Below, piece after piece: positions 53,639-62,932 of a DNA stretch of 64,000 nucleotides. The DNA lies in the NCBI GenBank assembly GCA_026991885.1, contig JALXAQ010000238.1, positions 1 to 64,000 on the forward strand. The letters run 5' to 3'. This DNA is from Thiotrichaceae bacterium. GTDB lineage: Bacteria; Pseudomonadota; Gammaproteobacteria; Beggiatoales; Beggiatoaceae. How positions within the stretch are numbered: position 1 is the first letter of the stretch; the number at the start of each line of letters is the position of its first letter. Below the pieces are notes generated by a model. The model searched no databases. It saw nothing but the letters and a program-made list of their open reading frames with translations, and was not told where the DNA came from. The position numbers and the translations under genes were made by a program.

Positions 53639-55258
53639 GTGAAAATACAAGACTTGTTTGTGCGTCTAAAAACCTTAAACCAAATTGGCATCGCGCTATC
53701 GGCTGAAAAGGATGGAACCCGTTTACAAGAAATGATATTGAAAGAGGCTAAACGCATTGCCGACGCGGATGGTGGTACCTTGTACCTCCGTGATAAGGAT
53801 CAACTCAAATTTGAAATCATGCTGAATGATACCCTCAATATCCATAAAGGGGGGACCAGTGGTGTTTCTGTGAAATTACCCTCGTTACCGATGTATAAAG
53901 ATAACGGTCAGCCTAATTTGGAATTGGTCGCGGTGTGTGCGGCGTATCATGGTCAGACTATCAATATTTCTGATGCTTACACTAATACAGAATTTGAATT
54001 TTCTGGTCCGCACGCTTTTGATAAAGAACACAATTATCGTTCTAAATCATTTTTGACGGTCCCGATGAAAAATCACGATGGTGAGGTTATTGGGGTCTTA
54101 CAATTGATCAATGCGCCCATTACGCGAGAAAAGACTGATTTTAGTGAATCGGTACAAGAATTAGTAGAATCGCTGGCCTCACAAGGTGCGGTTGCCTTGG
54201 TCAATCAACAGTTATTGGAAGAACAACGCCGTTTTTTTCAAACCTTTATTCAAGTGATAGCGACTGCTATTGATGAAAAATCTCCCCACACGAGCGAACA
54301 TTGTCAGCGGGTGCCGATATTAACGTTGATGTTAGCAGAAGCCGCAGCGAAAATCGAAATAGGACCTTTGAAAGATTTTAGCATGACTGATGAGGATCGT
54401 GAAGAGTTAAAAGTCGCCGCCTTGTTGCATGATTGTGGCAAAATCACAACCCCTGAATATGTCATAGATAAAGCGACTAAACTGAAAACGTTTTTTGATC
54501 GCATTCATCTCATAGATACTCGTTTTGAGGTACTCAAACGCGATGCTGAAATTGCTTGTTTACGTGAACAACTCGCGGGCGAATCTGTCGATGTTGAAGC
54601 GAAGTTGGCACAACAAATTGAAACTTTGAATGAGGAACGTGAATTTCTCCACCATTGCAATATGGGTAGCGAATTTATGTCTGATGAACTCAAAAAACGA
54701 GTGTTGCAAATTGCTCAACGCCAATGGAAAACACCGGATGGTTCAATAGAAAACTTTTTATCTCAAGATGAAATTGATAATCTGAATATCACCAAAGGTA
54801 CTTTGACACCGGATGAGCGCAAAATCATCAATCGTCACATTGATACCACTATCAACATGCTTGAATCTTTGCACTATCCTAAATATCTCCAACATGTGCC
54901 AGAATATGCGGGTGGACATCATGAACACATGGATGGCACTGGTTATCCCAAGAAATTGAAGCGCGAAGAAATGTCTATACCAGCCAGAATTATGGGAATT
55001 GCAGATGTTTTTGAAGCGTTGACATCCAGTGATCGCCCTTATAATCAAAAACCTAAGCCTTTATCTGAAGCTTTAAGGATTTTAGGTCAAATGAAGAAAG
55101 ATAATCATCTTGATCCGGATTTATTTGATATTTTTATCCATGAAAAAATTTATTTGCATTATGCACAGTCGAAAAACGATAAAGGAAAACCATTTTTAAC
55201 AGCAGAACAAATTGATGAGGTAGATGTCACACAATTGCCGGGTTATAATCCCTTATAG
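53639..55258 (+). CDS. GAF domain-HD-GYP phosphohydrolase (probable c-di-GMP phosphodiesterase)
   Basis: A 539-residue cytoplasmic signalling enzyme. A GAF sensor covers about residues 10-190 (IADADGGTLYLRD, FLTVPMKNHDGEVIGVLQLINA). The HD-GYP domain follows, with HTSEHCQRV, LLHDCGKITTPEYV (HD at about 264-265), then HHEHMDGTGYP (about 427-437) and DVFEALTSSDRPY. The HD and GYP motifs are about 170 residues apart, roughly 100 more than in the compact form; the extra segment (RFEVLKRDAEIACLREQ...) is coiled-coil-like. It probably degrades cyclic di-GMP. The MshE-like ATPase could respond to the same messenger (inference). GTG start. Confidence 0.92.
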   Translation: MKIQDLFVRLKTLNQIGIALSAEKDGTRLQEMILKEAKRIADADGGTLYLRDKDQLKFEIMLNDTLNIHKGGTSGVSVKLPSLPMYKDNGQPNLELVAVCAAYHGQTINISDAYTNTEFEFSGPHAFDKEHNYRSKSFLTVPMKNHDGEVIGVLQLINAPITREKTDFSESVQELVESLASQGAVALVNQQLLEEQRRFFQTFIQVIATAIDEKSPHTSEHCQRVPILTLMLAEAAAKIEIGPLKDFSMTDEDREELKVAALLHDCGKITTPEYVIDKATKLKTFFDRIHLIDTRFEVLKRDAEIACLREQLAGESVDVEAKLAQQIETLNEEREFLHHCNMGSEFMSDELKKRVLQIAQRQWKTPDGSIENFLSQDEIDNLNITKGTLTPDERKIINRHIDTTINMLESLHYPKYLQHVPEYAGGHHEHMDGTGYPKKLKREEMSIPARIMGIADVFEALTSSDRPYNQKPKPLSEALRILGQMKKDNHLDPDLFDIFIHEKIYLHYAQSKNDKGKPFLTAEQIDEVDVTQLPGYNPL

Positions 55259-55263
55259 CTTTT

Positions 55264-55318
55264 CGATAGGTTAATATATTTTATTAAAAATACTTGTTAT
55301 TGATCTGGCAAGTATGTA
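55264..55318 (+). repeat. 54-bp direct repeat, left copy (tRNA-promoter duplicate)
   Basis: CGATAGG-TATATTTTAT-AAAAATACTTGTTATTGATC...AAGTATGTA, matched at 56216-56269 with a few differences. It includes TTGTTA and a 17-bp spacer, but the -10 position reads TACCAT instead of TATAAT. Confidence 0.85.
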
Positions 55319-55408
55319 CCATAATCTAATATTACAGGGACAACACTCACAATTAGCACTATATTTTCCGCTACACGTTGAAATTTAGTTAGCTGGGGAT
55401 AAAATGAC

Positions 55409-55681
55409 ATGGCACAACCCGTATTAAGTTTGGAAATACCCCGTCCCATTTTGTTGGCACTTAAAGTTCCCAAAAAACAATGGGCTGAGTACCTACGTCA
55501 AACACTTGCTGTTGAGTTTTATCGGGAAGGTAAACTTTCCCTTGGAAAGGCTAGAGAATTTGCAGGGCTATCTAATAAATGGGAAATGATTCAACTCTTA
55601 AATGAACGAAATGTCGATCTGAATTATTCAGCAGATGACAGCATAGCCGATTTGGAAACCCTTAATAAACTATTACCATGA
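55409..55681 (+). CDS. UPF0175 family protein, probable antitoxin
   Basis: A 90-residue protein of the UPF0175 family. Recognised from KQWAEYLRQTLAVEFYREGKLSLGKAREFAGLSNKWEMIQLL, which forms a ribbon-helix or HTH-like DNA-binding core. These small proteins usually pair with a DUF3368 PIN-like partner, as here. The stop overlaps the start of the next gene by four bases. The pair sits between two copies of a 54-bp repeat. Confidence 0.9.
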   Translation: MAQPVLSLEIPRPILLALKVPKKQWAEYLRQTLAVEFYREGKLSLGKAREFAGLSNKWEMIQLLNERNVDLNYSADDSIADLETLNKLLP

Positions 55682-56181
55682 CGAAGACTATTAAAGTCGT
55701 TTCTGATTCAACACCGTTGATTGCTCTGGCGCGGATAAATCGGTTTTATTTACTCCAAGAATTATTTGGAGAAATCACTATTCCATCGGCGGTTTACAGC
55801 GAAGTGGTCACAGCCAGCAAAGGACGAGTAGGTAGTGAAGAGCTGAAAAATGCTGACTGGATTCATTGTTGCCAAGTCAGCAATCGTGATCTCGTCACTT
55901 TTTTAAATATTTCACTGGACGAGGGTGAAGCCGAAGCCATTGCCCTTGCTCAGGAAATGGGTGCAGAACTATTGTTAATGGATGACGGTGATGGCCGTCG
56001 TATAGCTGAATCCGTGGGTATCGGATTGACTGGCACAGTTGGGCTGCTTCTTCGTTACTATCAAGGGTATCCTCAAGAGAGCCAAAAAGCATTAGACGAA
56101 TTGCTGGCTCAAGGATTTCGTTTAAGCAAAGCGGTATATACAAAGATAGTGGAACAAATACAACAAGAACAACCAGATTAA
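55678..56181 (+). CDS. DUF3368 PIN-like protein, probable toxin
   Basis: A 167-residue PIN-domain-type protein. Acidic residues at the typical positions: Asp in VVSDSTPLIAL, Glu in LDEGEAEAIALA and Asp in LLLMDDGDGRRIAES, followed by GLTGTVGLLL, the DUF3368 hallmark. By analogy with VapC it may be an RNase, but DUF3368 proteins are less well characterised. Co-translated with the UPF0175 gene through ATGA. Confidence 0.88.
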   Translation: MTKTIKVVSDSTPLIALARINRFYLLQELFGEITIPSAVYSEVVTASKGRVGSEELKNADWIHCCQVSNRDLVTFLNISLDEGEAEAIALAQEMGAELLLMDDGDGRRIAESVGIGLTGTVGLLLRYYQGYPQESQKALDELLAQGFRLSKAVYTKIVEQIQQEQPD

Positions 56182-56215
56182 AGCCTGCCTTTTCAGTGAT
56201 CAGTTATCAAAGGCT

Positions 56216-56269
56216 CGATAGGCTATATATTTTATGAAAAATACTTGTTATTGATCTGGCAAGTATGTA
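56216..56269 (+). repeat. 54-bp direct repeat, right copy (contains tRNA promoter)
   Basis: Right partner of 55264-55318. The two enclose the UPF0175/DUF3368 module. This copy carries the intact promoter of tRNA-Ser. Confidence 0.85.
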
Positions 56270-56273
56270 TAAT
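56245..56273 (+). promoter_or_regulatory. Sigma-70 promoter of tRNA-Ser
   Basis: TTGTTA (56245-56250), 17-bp spacer, TATAAT (56268-56273). The tRNA 5' end begins 16 bases after the -10 hexamer. Confidence 0.8.
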
Positions 56274-56288
56274 GGCCATCCCGCCAAT

Positions 56289-56379
56289 GGAGAGGTACCG
56301 AAGCGGTCATACCGGCACCGACTCGAAATCGGTTGGTCTCTAACGAGGCACGCGGGTTCGAATCCCGCCCTCTCCGCCA
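56289..56379 (+). tRNA. tRNA-Ser (anticodon CGA)
   Basis: A 91-nt class II tRNA. The acceptor stem GGAGAGG pairs with CCTCTCC; the anticodon arm ACCGA-CTCGAAA-TCGGT gives anticodon CGA (reads UCG). The long variable arm (TGGTCTCTAACGAGGCAC region) and the T arm GCGGGTTCGAATCCCGC are typical of serine. CCA is encoded. A promoter lies directly upstream. Confidence 0.97.
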
Positions 56380-56411
56380 CGAATTTTAAGTTATTTCTCC
56401 CATGGTCAGGA

Positions 56412-56431
56412 GTGCAAGGCGTACCTTGCAC
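56412..56431. repeat. GTGCAAGGCGTACCTTGCAC palindrome, copy 2
   Basis: A perfect 20-bp palindrome that ends one base before the ald stop codon. Copy 1 is at 44868. Confidence 0.8.
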
Positions 56432-56432
56432 A

Positions 56433-57485
56433 TCAACCTAATGCCGGATGCACGATTTTCCCATCTTGCACATTAATGCCTCCACATAATGCCGCATTTT
56501 CTACCCAATTGGGCTGGGCTAAGCTCATTACAAACGGCAATAATGCTGTCGATAACACTTGTGAAGCGGTGCGAGGTACAGCACCCGGCATATTAGTGAC
56601 AGCAAAATGCGTCACGCCTTTATATACATAAGTTGGAGCGGCATAAGTTGTCGGATGGGTTGTCGCCACACAGCCTCCTTGATCGACTGATATATCTATG
56701 ATCACACTGCCTGATTGCATACGAGACACCATTTCTTCATCAACAACAATAGGGGCACGCTTGCCCGGGATCAGTACCGCACCTATCACTAAATCCGCTT
56801 GTTCTAGGACTTCGCATAATGTTTCGTGATACGGATATAAAGCGGTCACATTGTGTCCCAAAGCTTGCATCGTTGCCAAACGATCCCAACGTTTATCAAA
56901 CACAATCACATTCGCACCTAAAGCGGTAGCAACACGAGTTGCTTGACTACCGGCGGCACCCGCACCAAGGACTACCAGTTTGCCCCGCGCACTGGCAGTG
57001 ACTCCGCCCAATAAAATACCTTTACCGCCTTGCGGTTGATGCAATAAATTGCTGCCAATTTGGGTTGCTAAGCGTCCTGCAATCATACTCATTGGCATTA
57101 ATAGCGGTAATTGCCCTTCTACTTCTACCGTTTCAAAGCCTATCGCGGTGAGCCCTATTTTTTGCAAAGCCCCAGTTAATTCAGGATAGGCGGCTAAATG
57201 CAAAAAACAAAATAAGAGATGATCGGCACGTAAATACTTTAAGTCTGTGGATTGTGGCTCTTTGACTTTGATAATTAATTCACTTTTGGCATAGACAGAT
57301 GCGGCATCAGGTAAAACGGTCACGCCGACGGCTTGATAGTTCTGATCTGGATAGCCACTGAGTATGCCAGCAGCACTTTCTATAAAAACATCATGCCCCA
57401 GTGCGACTAACTCAGCACAGGCTGCCGGAATTAATCCAACTCTACCTTCCAAGGTTTTGATTTCACGAGGGATACCAATGTGCAT
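56433..57485 (-). CDS. ald: Alanine dehydrogenase
   Basis: Reversible NAD-dependent deamination of L-alanine to pyruvate and ammonia. A 350-residue protein: IGIPREIKTLEGRVGLIP, KVKEPQ with the substrate Lys, catalytic His in CFLHLAAYPEL, the NAD motif VVLGAGAAGSQATRVATALG, and DISVDQGGCVATTHPTT with THFAVTNMPGAVPRTAS. It is about 20 residues shorter than the usual 370, with the loss at the C-terminal tail, where the palindrome at 56412 abuts the stop; activity is probably kept. It is next to a lipoprotein gene on the same strand. Confidence 0.95.
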   Translation of the reverse strand: MHIGIPREIKTLEGRVGLIPAACAELVALGHDVFIESAAGILSGYPDQNYQAVGVTVLPDAASVYAKSELIIKVKEPQSTDLKYLRADHLLFCFLHLAAYPELTGALQKIGLTAIGFETVEVEGQLPLLMPMSMIAGRLATQIGSNLLHQPQGGKGILLGGVTASARGKLVVLGAGAAGSQATRVATALGANVIVFDKRWDRLATMQALGHNVTALYPYHETLCEVLEQADLVIGAVLIPGKRAPIVVDEEMVSRMQSGSVIIDISVDQGGCVATTHPTTYAAPTYVYKGVTHFAVTNMPGAVPRTASQVLSTALLPFVMSLAQPNWVENAALCGGINVQDGKIVHPALG

Positions 57486-57511
57486 AAGCTTTTCCTTTTT
57501 TTGATTTAGGA

Positions 57512-57531
57512 GTCCAAGATTTATCTTGGAC
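57512..57531. repeat. 20-bp palindrome, copy 16
   Basis: GTCCAAGATTTATCTTGGAC preceded by AGGA, in the gap between the lipoprotein gene and ald. Confidence 0.9.
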
Positions 57532-57538
57532 GAGAGAC

Positions 57539-57955
57539 TTAAGGAATAATATTGTCCACTCCTAATTCAAAACTATCAGTAAGGGTATTCACATTAACAA
57601 CATAAACGCCCGCCAACAGATTCTCAACATTAAGGGGAATAATTTCCTCAAAGGCTTGATTTTTTGCGCTACAATCCTTGTCTGTTTGACGAGCCATTAT
57701 AATTTTGAGACTCAAAGTGTCATCAGTTTTGTCTTCGATGATATCGTCAATGACGGTGCAATTGTCAGGTAAGTGACCTCTAGCAACAACATTGACTTGT
57801 ATCGGAAAAGACTCATGTGTCATAATTTCAATCTCTTCAACAGGTTCCAAGTCGTTAAAGATGCCCGTGGTTGAGAAATCTTTTTGGCAGGATGAGACTG
57901 CCACTAGGCTCAGTAAAATCAAGCTGAGAATTTGATCACGAGTGAAATTAAACAT
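57539..57955 (-). CDS. Small lipoprotein of unknown function
   Basis: A 138-residue protein with a lipoprotein signal (SLILLSLVAVSSC, lipid Cys at about residue 23). The mature part is a beta-rich domain: FPIQVNVVARGHLPDNCTVI, DTLSLKIIMARQTDKDCS, IPLNVENLLAGVYVVNVNTL. The pattern of a DNC or DGC followed by a two-strand pair and GVYVVNVN is one I have seen in small inhibitor-like or immunoglobulin-like domains, but I cannot name the family. Same strand as ald, upstream of it. Confidence 0.7.
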   Translation of the reverse strand: MFNFTRDQILSLILLSLVAVSSCQKDFSTTGIFNDLEPVEEIEIMTHESFPIQVNVVARGHLPDNCTVIDDIIEDKTDDTLSLKIIMARQTDKDCSAKNQAFEEIIPLNVENLLAGVYVVNVNTLTDSFELGVDNIIP

Positions 57956-58030
57956 GTTGACTATTGGACTCCTAAAATTTGACTTTTAAATAAACAATAA
58001 TGATAACATTTTTCATCTGAGCGCGTTGCA

Positions 58031-58816
58031 ATGAACAAAATCCCTAATATTTTAAAACAGATTCTCCAACGCAAAGTGGAAGAAATAGAAGCACGTTCTA
58101 AACAGATTTCTATCTCTACCCTCAGTCAACGGGCTGCCAACAGCCCTCCGCCGCGTGGGTTTATCGAGGCAATGAATGCACAAGTACCCGCCGTCATCGC
58201 TGAGATCAAAAAAGCATCTCCTAGTAAAGGCATATTACGTGCCGATTTCGATCCCGTTGCTATCGCAAAAAGCTATGAACAAAACGGCGCGACTTGTTTA
58301 TCTGTTCTCACGGATAGAGATTTTTTTCAAGGTGCCGATGAATATTTGCAGCAAGTCCATGAAGCCTGTCATATCCCCATTTTGCGTAAGGATTTTATTA
58401 TCGACGCTTATCAGGTTTATGAAGCCCGCGCTATCGGTGCCGATTGTATTTTGCTCATCGTAGCCGCATTAGGCGATGCACAATTACATGATTTAGCCGG
58501 TTTAGCAACCCATTTAGGCATGGATGTACTGATTGAGGTGCATGATCGCGAAGAATTAGAACGGGCATTGTTGCTCAATATGCCTTTAATCGGTATTAAC
58601 AACCGTAATTTGCGAACATTTGTCACGGATTTAAAAACGACTTTGGATTTATTACAATGGATTTCTAAAGAATATATTGTCGTCAGCGAAAGTGGTATTC
58701 ATACACCTGATGATGTCGCCTTATTGCGTGAGGCGGGTGTACATAGCTTTTTAGTGGGTGAAGCCTTTATGAAAGCACCTGATCCGGGGGCTGCACTGGT
58801 CCATTTATTTAATTAA
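58031..58816 (+). CDS. trpC: Indole-3-glycerol phosphate synthase
   Basis: Closes the indole ring in tryptophan synthesis. A 261-residue TIM barrel without the fused TrpF domain found in E. coli. Catalytic blocks: [13 protein letters not shown] (Glu and two Lys), [29 protein letters not shown] and VSESGI, then FLVGEAFM. No other trp gene adjoins it on this side, so the pathway is split in the genome. It diverges from the lipoprotein gene. Confidence 0.97.
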   Translation: MNKIPNILKQILQRKVEEIEARSKQISISTLSQRAANSPPPRGFIEAMNAQVPAVIAEIKKASPSKGILRADFDPVAIAKSYEQNGATCLSVLTDRDFFQGADEYLQQVHEACHIPILRKDFIIDAYQVYEARAIGADCILLIVAALGDAQLHDLAGLATHLGMDVLIEVHDREELERALLLNMPLIGINNRNLRTFVTDLKTTLDLLQWISKEYIVVSESGIHTPDDVALLREAGVHSFLVGEAFMKAPDPGAALVHLFN

Positions 58817-58837
58817 AGAACGCGCCTAAAATAACTA

Positions 58838-58863
58838 GGGCAACCACAAGGGATTGCCCCTAC
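58838..58863. repeat. GGGCAACCACAAGGGATTGC hairpin repeat, copy 2
   Basis: Same 26 bp as at 41922, twenty bases after the trpC stop codon. Confidence 0.75.
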
Positions 58864-58878
58864 TGGTATATTAATTTT

Positions 58879-59467
58879 ATTTTTTGCGTTTTTTCAAACG
58901 CGCTAGTTCGGCTTCAAGACGCTTAATTTTTTCTTCGGCGGCTTGACGCTCTTTTTTCTCCTCTTGATAAAAAGGTAATATAAACTCTTGATAGACCTTA
59001 TCTTCAGCTAGGGTTTTGAGAGAAGGTCTTTGATACAAATCTTTAATCCGGGCAACACCTTGGATTTTATCACGCCCCCCGCAACGGGTTTGATGGGCGC
59101 GTACACTTTCCGTGCATTGAGACGGTAAAACGCGAGTTTTTGACTGTCGTGTAGAATATAAAATTCTTTGACACCGACGCTGGCATATTCCTCTTTTTTC
59201 GTGATCGTATCCCGTTCTACCTCCTTTTCACTGGAATCGGATAAAGCTTCTACACATAGATCAAAAACGCCCTCAAACGTGTAGTCACGAGGATAAAGTC
59301 ATTAAATAGTTCACATAATCAGACACCGGTTTTTCCTCCAAAAGGCCGTTGTTCCATTCATAAATTACCTCAGAGTCACCATAATATTTTTCCCAATATT
59401 CGGCTTCCGTCACGCTTATGCTGGGTTGGGGGCTTGGGGATTCTCGCGGAGTGGGTAAAAGGCTCAT
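58879..59467 (-). pseudogene. Decayed Uma2-family (DUF820) nuclease-like gene
   Basis: Reading on the minus strand, the gene starts with RBS TTTCTCC complement (GGAGAAA) and MSLLPTPRESPSPQPSISVT...YEWNNGLLEEKPVS, a Uma2 N-terminus, and stops after 60 codons at 59285. Downstream, other frames give FEGVFDLCVEALSDSS, the KEVERDTITKKEEYASVGVK block with the PD-(D/E)XK-like active-site region, and a coiled-coil tail (RQAAEEKIKRLEAELARLKK). The middle part of the family is missing, and at least two frame changes or stops separate the pieces. So it is a broken gene with an internal deletion. Confidence 0.8.
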
Positions 59468-59487
59468 GTTTTCTCCTTTAGCTAGAC

Positions 59488-59507
59488 GTCCAAGATAAAT
59501 CTTGGAC
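59488..59507. repeat. 20-bp palindrome, copy 17
   Basis: GTCCAAGATAAATCTTGGAC, exact consensus plus TCC, between pgl and the Uma2 remnant. Confidence 0.9.
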
Positions 59508-59523
59508 TCCTAGTATATTAAAA

Positions 59524-60186
59524 TTAAATCAATGCAGCTCGATCAATCAAAACGGTCGCTGGCTGTATTTGGCTAATAGGCAGATTTTCACCACGCCGCC
59601 ACCGAGCAACCGCTTCCCGCTTAGCTGCGCCAGTGACCAATAATAACAATTCACGGGTATTGCACAAAGCCGCCACGCTAAGACTGACGCGCTCTGGCGG
59701 TGGTTTGGGGGCGTTGAAAACCGCATGAACTAATTCATCTTTCGGGTGCTGGTGTCCGGGAAAAAGGCTGGCAGTATGTCCATCTTCACCCATACCTAGC
59801 AATACCATGTCGAAAGGTAGTGCCTTCTTCACGATCTCAGTGTAACGATGTGCCGCTGTCTCAGCACCCAAATGGGCTGGTATGCTATAAATTTGAGTGG
59901 ATGGGATATGATCCAGCCAAGCGCGTGAAGCCATGACGCTGTTTCTGTCCGCATCGTCTTCAGGCAAACAACGCTCATCCCCATAATAAATATGCCAACG
60001 CGCCCAATCGCTGTCAGCGTCCTTTAATAAGCGGTAAGTTTGTTCAGGCGTACTCCCCCCCGCGAGGACAATTTTAAAGGCACCTTTTTGCTCAATGAGT
60101 TGTTGAGACAGTGTCAAAATGCGCTGACAGGCTTCATGGGCAACCGCTTCGCTGTCGTCTAATAATTGCCATTGGATTGTGTTCAT
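59524..60186 (-). CDS. pgl: 6-phosphogluconolactonase (DevB type)
   Basis: Hydrolyses 6-phosphogluconolactone in the oxidative pentose phosphate pathway. A 220-residue protein of the DevB/SOL family: IVLAGGSTPEQTYRLL, WHIYYGDERCLP, VLLGMGEDGHTASLFPG with the catalytic His/Asp region. Nine bases after zwf on the same strand, the expected functional partner. Confidence 0.95.
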   Translation of the reverse strand: MNTIQWQLLDDSEAVAHEACQRILTLSQQLIEQKGAFKIVLAGGSTPEQTYRLLKDADSDWARWHIYYGDERCLPEDDADRNSVMASRAWLDHIPSTQIYSIPAHLGAETAAHRYTEIVKKALPFDMVLLGMGEDGHTASLFPGHQHPKDELVHAVFNAPKPPPERVSLSVAALCNTRELLLLVTGAAKREAVARWRRGENLPISQIQPATVLIDRAALI

Positions 60187-60195
60187 TGTAGTGAC

Positions 60196-61677
60196 TCAAT
60201 CTGGATTTAAAGAATGCCGCCAACCTTGATCTTCCCTTTCAAATAAGCGTCCCCCCTCCTTAGGACCCCAACTGCCCGCCGGATAGGTAGGAATATAATC
60301 ACGCTCCATTGCCCAAACACGCAGAATAGGGTCCACCACGCGCCAAGCATATTCTACTTCATCATAACGCAAAAAAAGTGAACGATCTCCTTTGATCACG
60401 TCTAACAAAAGTTCCTCATAAGCCTCTTTAGCAATATCTTTGTCTGTGCGGAAACTCGCATCTAAACTCATTTGGTGAGTATTCATTTCCAACCCTGGTT
60501 CTTTGACAGTCATTTCGGCCTTCATACATTCTGTCGGTTGGATGCCTAATAGTAACCAATTGGGACGCATACGTTGAATCTGATTGGCGCGGAAAAATTG
60601 TTGCGGGGGCTGTTTGAAACAAATGGAGATCATGGATTGCCCCTCAGCGAGGCGCTTGCCCGTCCGCAGATAAAAGGGGACGCCCGCCCAACGCCAATTA
60701 TTGATAAACAGCTTTATAGCGGCATAAGTTTCGGTCACGCTCTCCTGGGGCACTTTGTCTTCTTGCAGATAGCCCTTGACTTTTTTATTTTGCACCATGC
60801 CGGCTGCGTATTGAGCGCGAACCGTTTGTGCATGTACAGCGTTTGGCGAAATGGGGCGGATGGATTTAAGGACTTTAACCTTTTCATCACGCATCGCTTC
60901 CGCTTCCATAGAAACGGGCGGCTCCATTGCGACAAGGGTGAGCAATTGCAAGAGATGGCTTTGTATCATATCCCGCATCGCGCCAGCATTGTCATAGTAA
61001 TCAGCCCGACTGCCCACTCCGAGGGTTTCTGAATGGGTAATTTGGATATGATCAATATAGTTACGATTCCATAGCGGCTCCAGCATGAGATTGGCAAAGC
61101 GAAAAACTAAGACATTTTGTACTGTCCCTTTACCTAAATAATGATCGATACGATATACTTGATCTTCACGCAAATAGCGAGAAATCCGCTGATGCAAGGC
61201 ACGGGCACTGTCTAAGTCAGAACCAAAGGGCTTTTCGATAATCACACGCCGCCAGCCATGTTCTTCATCCAACAAACTTGCCTCGCTCAAGTTTTGGACA
61301 ACGACTCCAAATTCGGCGGGGCGAATGGACATATAAAAGGCGACATGTTGTGGAAAATCCGGCGTATTGTTGATAAAATCTCGCATAGCGGGGTACATAT
61401 TTGGGTCAGTCAAGTTGCCCTCAAAATAGTGTAGCCGCTGTTTGAAATGTTCAAAGATTTTCTCATCTAAGCCATTGCGAGCCTTAGCAATTAGCATGTC
61501 TTTGACCTCAGAAATCCATTTTTCACGGTCCCAAGGGCGGCGCCCTGTTGCTAAAATCATCGTGCCTTCGGGTAAACGTCCTGCGACTTCTAGGTGATAG
61601 AGGGCGGGCATGAGTTTTAGGCGTGACAGATTACCCGTCGCGCCAAAGATGACGTAGGTACAGGGTTCTTCGCTCAT
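60196..61677 (-). CDS. zwf: Glucose-6-phosphate 1-dehydrogenase
   Basis: First enzyme of the oxidative pentose phosphate or Entner-Doudoroff route; makes NADPH. Start at 61677 ([20 protein letters not shown]) with GAGGAA 7 nt upstream; a longer frame to 61722 lacks support. NADP motif [11 protein letters not shown] (here Asn in place of the usual Asp of GATGDL), active site [13 protein letters not shown] with the catalytic His, and IIEKPFGSD. 493 residues, normal size. Forms an operon with pgl, and with the ACT protein upstream. Confidence 0.96.
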   Translation of the reverse strand: MSEEPCTYVIFGATGNLSRLKLMPALYHLEVAGRLPEGTMILATGRRPWDREKWISEVKDMLIAKARNGLDEKIFEHFKQRLHYFEGNLTDPNMYPAMRDFINNTPDFPQHVAFYMSIRPAEFGVVVQNLSEASLLDEEHGWRRVIIEKPFGSDLDSARALHQRISRYLREDQVYRIDHYLGKGTVQNVLVFRFANLMLEPLWNRNYIDHIQITHSETLGVGSRADYYDNAGAMRDMIQSHLLQLLTLVAMEPPVSMEAEAMRDEKVKVLKSIRPISPNAVHAQTVRAQYAAGMVQNKKVKGYLQEDKVPQESVTETYAAIKLFINNWRWAGVPFYLRTGKRLAEGQSMISICFKQPPQQFFRANQIQRMRPNWLLLGIQPTECMKAEMTVKEPGLEMNTHQMSLDASFRTDKDIAKEAYEELLLDVIKGDRSLFLRYDEVEYAWRVVDPILRVWAMERDYIPTYPAGSWGPKEGGRLFEREDQGWRHSLNPD

Positions 61678-61702
61678 TGTGATTTTCCTCTTTTGGTTTA
61701 GC

Positions 61703-62221
61703 TTATGTTGATAGCCAGTCACAGTGCATTTCCAATGAACTGGCGGTATTGGTGACAGATGCTAGACAGGCATCAACACGCGATTCAGGAATACAGACAG
61801 AGAAATTAATTAAATATTGTTCGCCCTCATTACCCGGTATCGTCTCCGCGTTTAAGCGAACGATATTGGCATCAAAGGCCATAAAAACTTCAGACAATTG
61901 GGCAATCAGTCCAGGATGATCGGCACCATGTAGGGTGATTTTATGGCTAATTTGAGTATTTTGTCCATGAATTTTGGACAATTCAAATTGGCTCACCTTG
62001 ATGTCAGCCCCCTCAAGCTCAGGCAGAGCGCGGAGCTGGCTTTCAAGCTCTTCTTGGTTGACGGGAGAGTTACAAACGGCGGTAAATTCGGCACCCGCAC
62101 CTAGTACGACAAAACTTGTGTCACCGAGATTAACCCCAAGGTTGAAGAGAGCACCGGTGATGGATGATACTAGCCCTGTTCGATCTGGGCAGAAAATTGA
62201 GATTAAAAGTGATTGAGTCAT
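61703..62221 (-). CDS. Double ACT-domain protein (glycine cleavage repressor GcvR-like)
   Basis: A 172-residue protein made of two ACT domains, about residues 3-80 ([21 protein letters not shown]) and 92-170 ([19 protein letters not shown]). This is the architecture of GcvR, which controls glycine cleavage genes, and of related amino-acid sensors. No DNA-binding domain of its own. It lies 25 bp upstream of zwf on the same strand and diverges from coq7. A ligand cannot be deduced. Confidence 0.85.
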   Translation of the reverse strand: MTQSLLISIFCPDRTGLVSSITGALFNLGVNLGDTSFVVLGAGAEFTAVCNSPVNQEELESQLRALPELEGADIKVSQFELSKIHGQNTQISHKITLHGADHPGLIAQLSEVFMAFDANIVRLNAETIPGNEGEQYLINFSVCIPESRVDACLASVTNTASSLEMHCDWLST

Positions 62222-62273
62222 AGTGGATTTTTCTTTTAAAAATAAAGGTTCAAACTGAGGATGAAAAAAAAAA

Positions 62274-62912
62274 ATGCAACAATTAACAGCTTTAGATCAT
62301 TTAATTATCAATTTTGACCACGGTTTACGCACACTATTTGGTCAACCTCTAAGCACGATACGGAGTCATCCTGCTCAAAAGCTTGAAGAGACAGAATTGA
62401 GCGAAACTGATAAAGAGTTATCTGCCCGATTAATGCGTGTTAACCATGCTGGAGAAGTCTCAGCCCAAGCTTTATATCAAGGGCAAGCCCTAACAGCCCG
62501 CTCGAAAGCGGTGCGTGAGACTATGAAACAGTCCGCCTTTGAAGAAAACGATCATTTAGTGTGGTGTCAAAACCGCATTTCTGAACTCAATGGACATGTC
62601 AGCTTTTTAAATCCACTTTGGTACACTGGCTCCTATACTATAGGTGCCGTGGCGGGGGCGGCGGGCGATAAATGGAGTTTAGGCTTTGTGGCAGAAACGG
62701 AACGGCAAGTTGTCAAACATTTAGAGGGACATTTGCAACGTTTACCCGCTCAAGATATTAAAAGCAGAGCTATTTTAGAACAAATGAAGGAGGATGAGGC
62801 GCATCATGCGACAGTTGCCATCAAGGCAGGTGGTGTGCCCCTACCAAAACCAGTGCGTTGGTTGATGGGAGGGGTGGCGAAGGTGATGACTCAAACAGCT
62901 TTTTGGATCTAA
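62274..62912 (+). CDS. coq7: 3-demethoxyubiquinol 3-hydroxylase (Coq7 family)
   Basis: Di-iron monooxygenase of ubiquinone synthesis, replacing the flavin enzyme UbiF found in E. coli. A 212-residue protein with the ferritin-like di-iron ligands in MRVNHAGEVSAQALYQGQ (Glu), FEENDHLVWC (E-x-x-H), FVAETERQVVKHLEGH (Glu) and MKEDEAHHATVA (E-x-x-H). There is an A-rich run (AAAAAAAAA) before the ATG with GAGGAT. It implies an aerobic, ubiquinone-using respiratory chain. Confidence 0.96.
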   Translation: MQQLTALDHLIINFDHGLRTLFGQPLSTIRSHPAQKLEETELSETDKELSARLMRVNHAGEVSAQALYQGQALTARSKAVRETMKQSAFEENDHLVWCQNRISELNGHVSFLNPLWYTGSYTIGAVAGAAGDKWSLGFVAETERQVVKHLEGHLQRLPAQDIKSRAILEQMKEDEAHHATVAIKAGGVPLPKPVRWLMGGVAKVMTQTAFWI

Positions 62913-62932
62913 GGAACGTGCATAAAATAATT

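Noticed and set aside
56207-56431. 74-codon minus-strand frame across tRNA-Ser
   Set aside because: It lies over the tRNA and its promoter; product AGFEPACLVRDQPISS is the well-known artefact of translating a tRNA gene.
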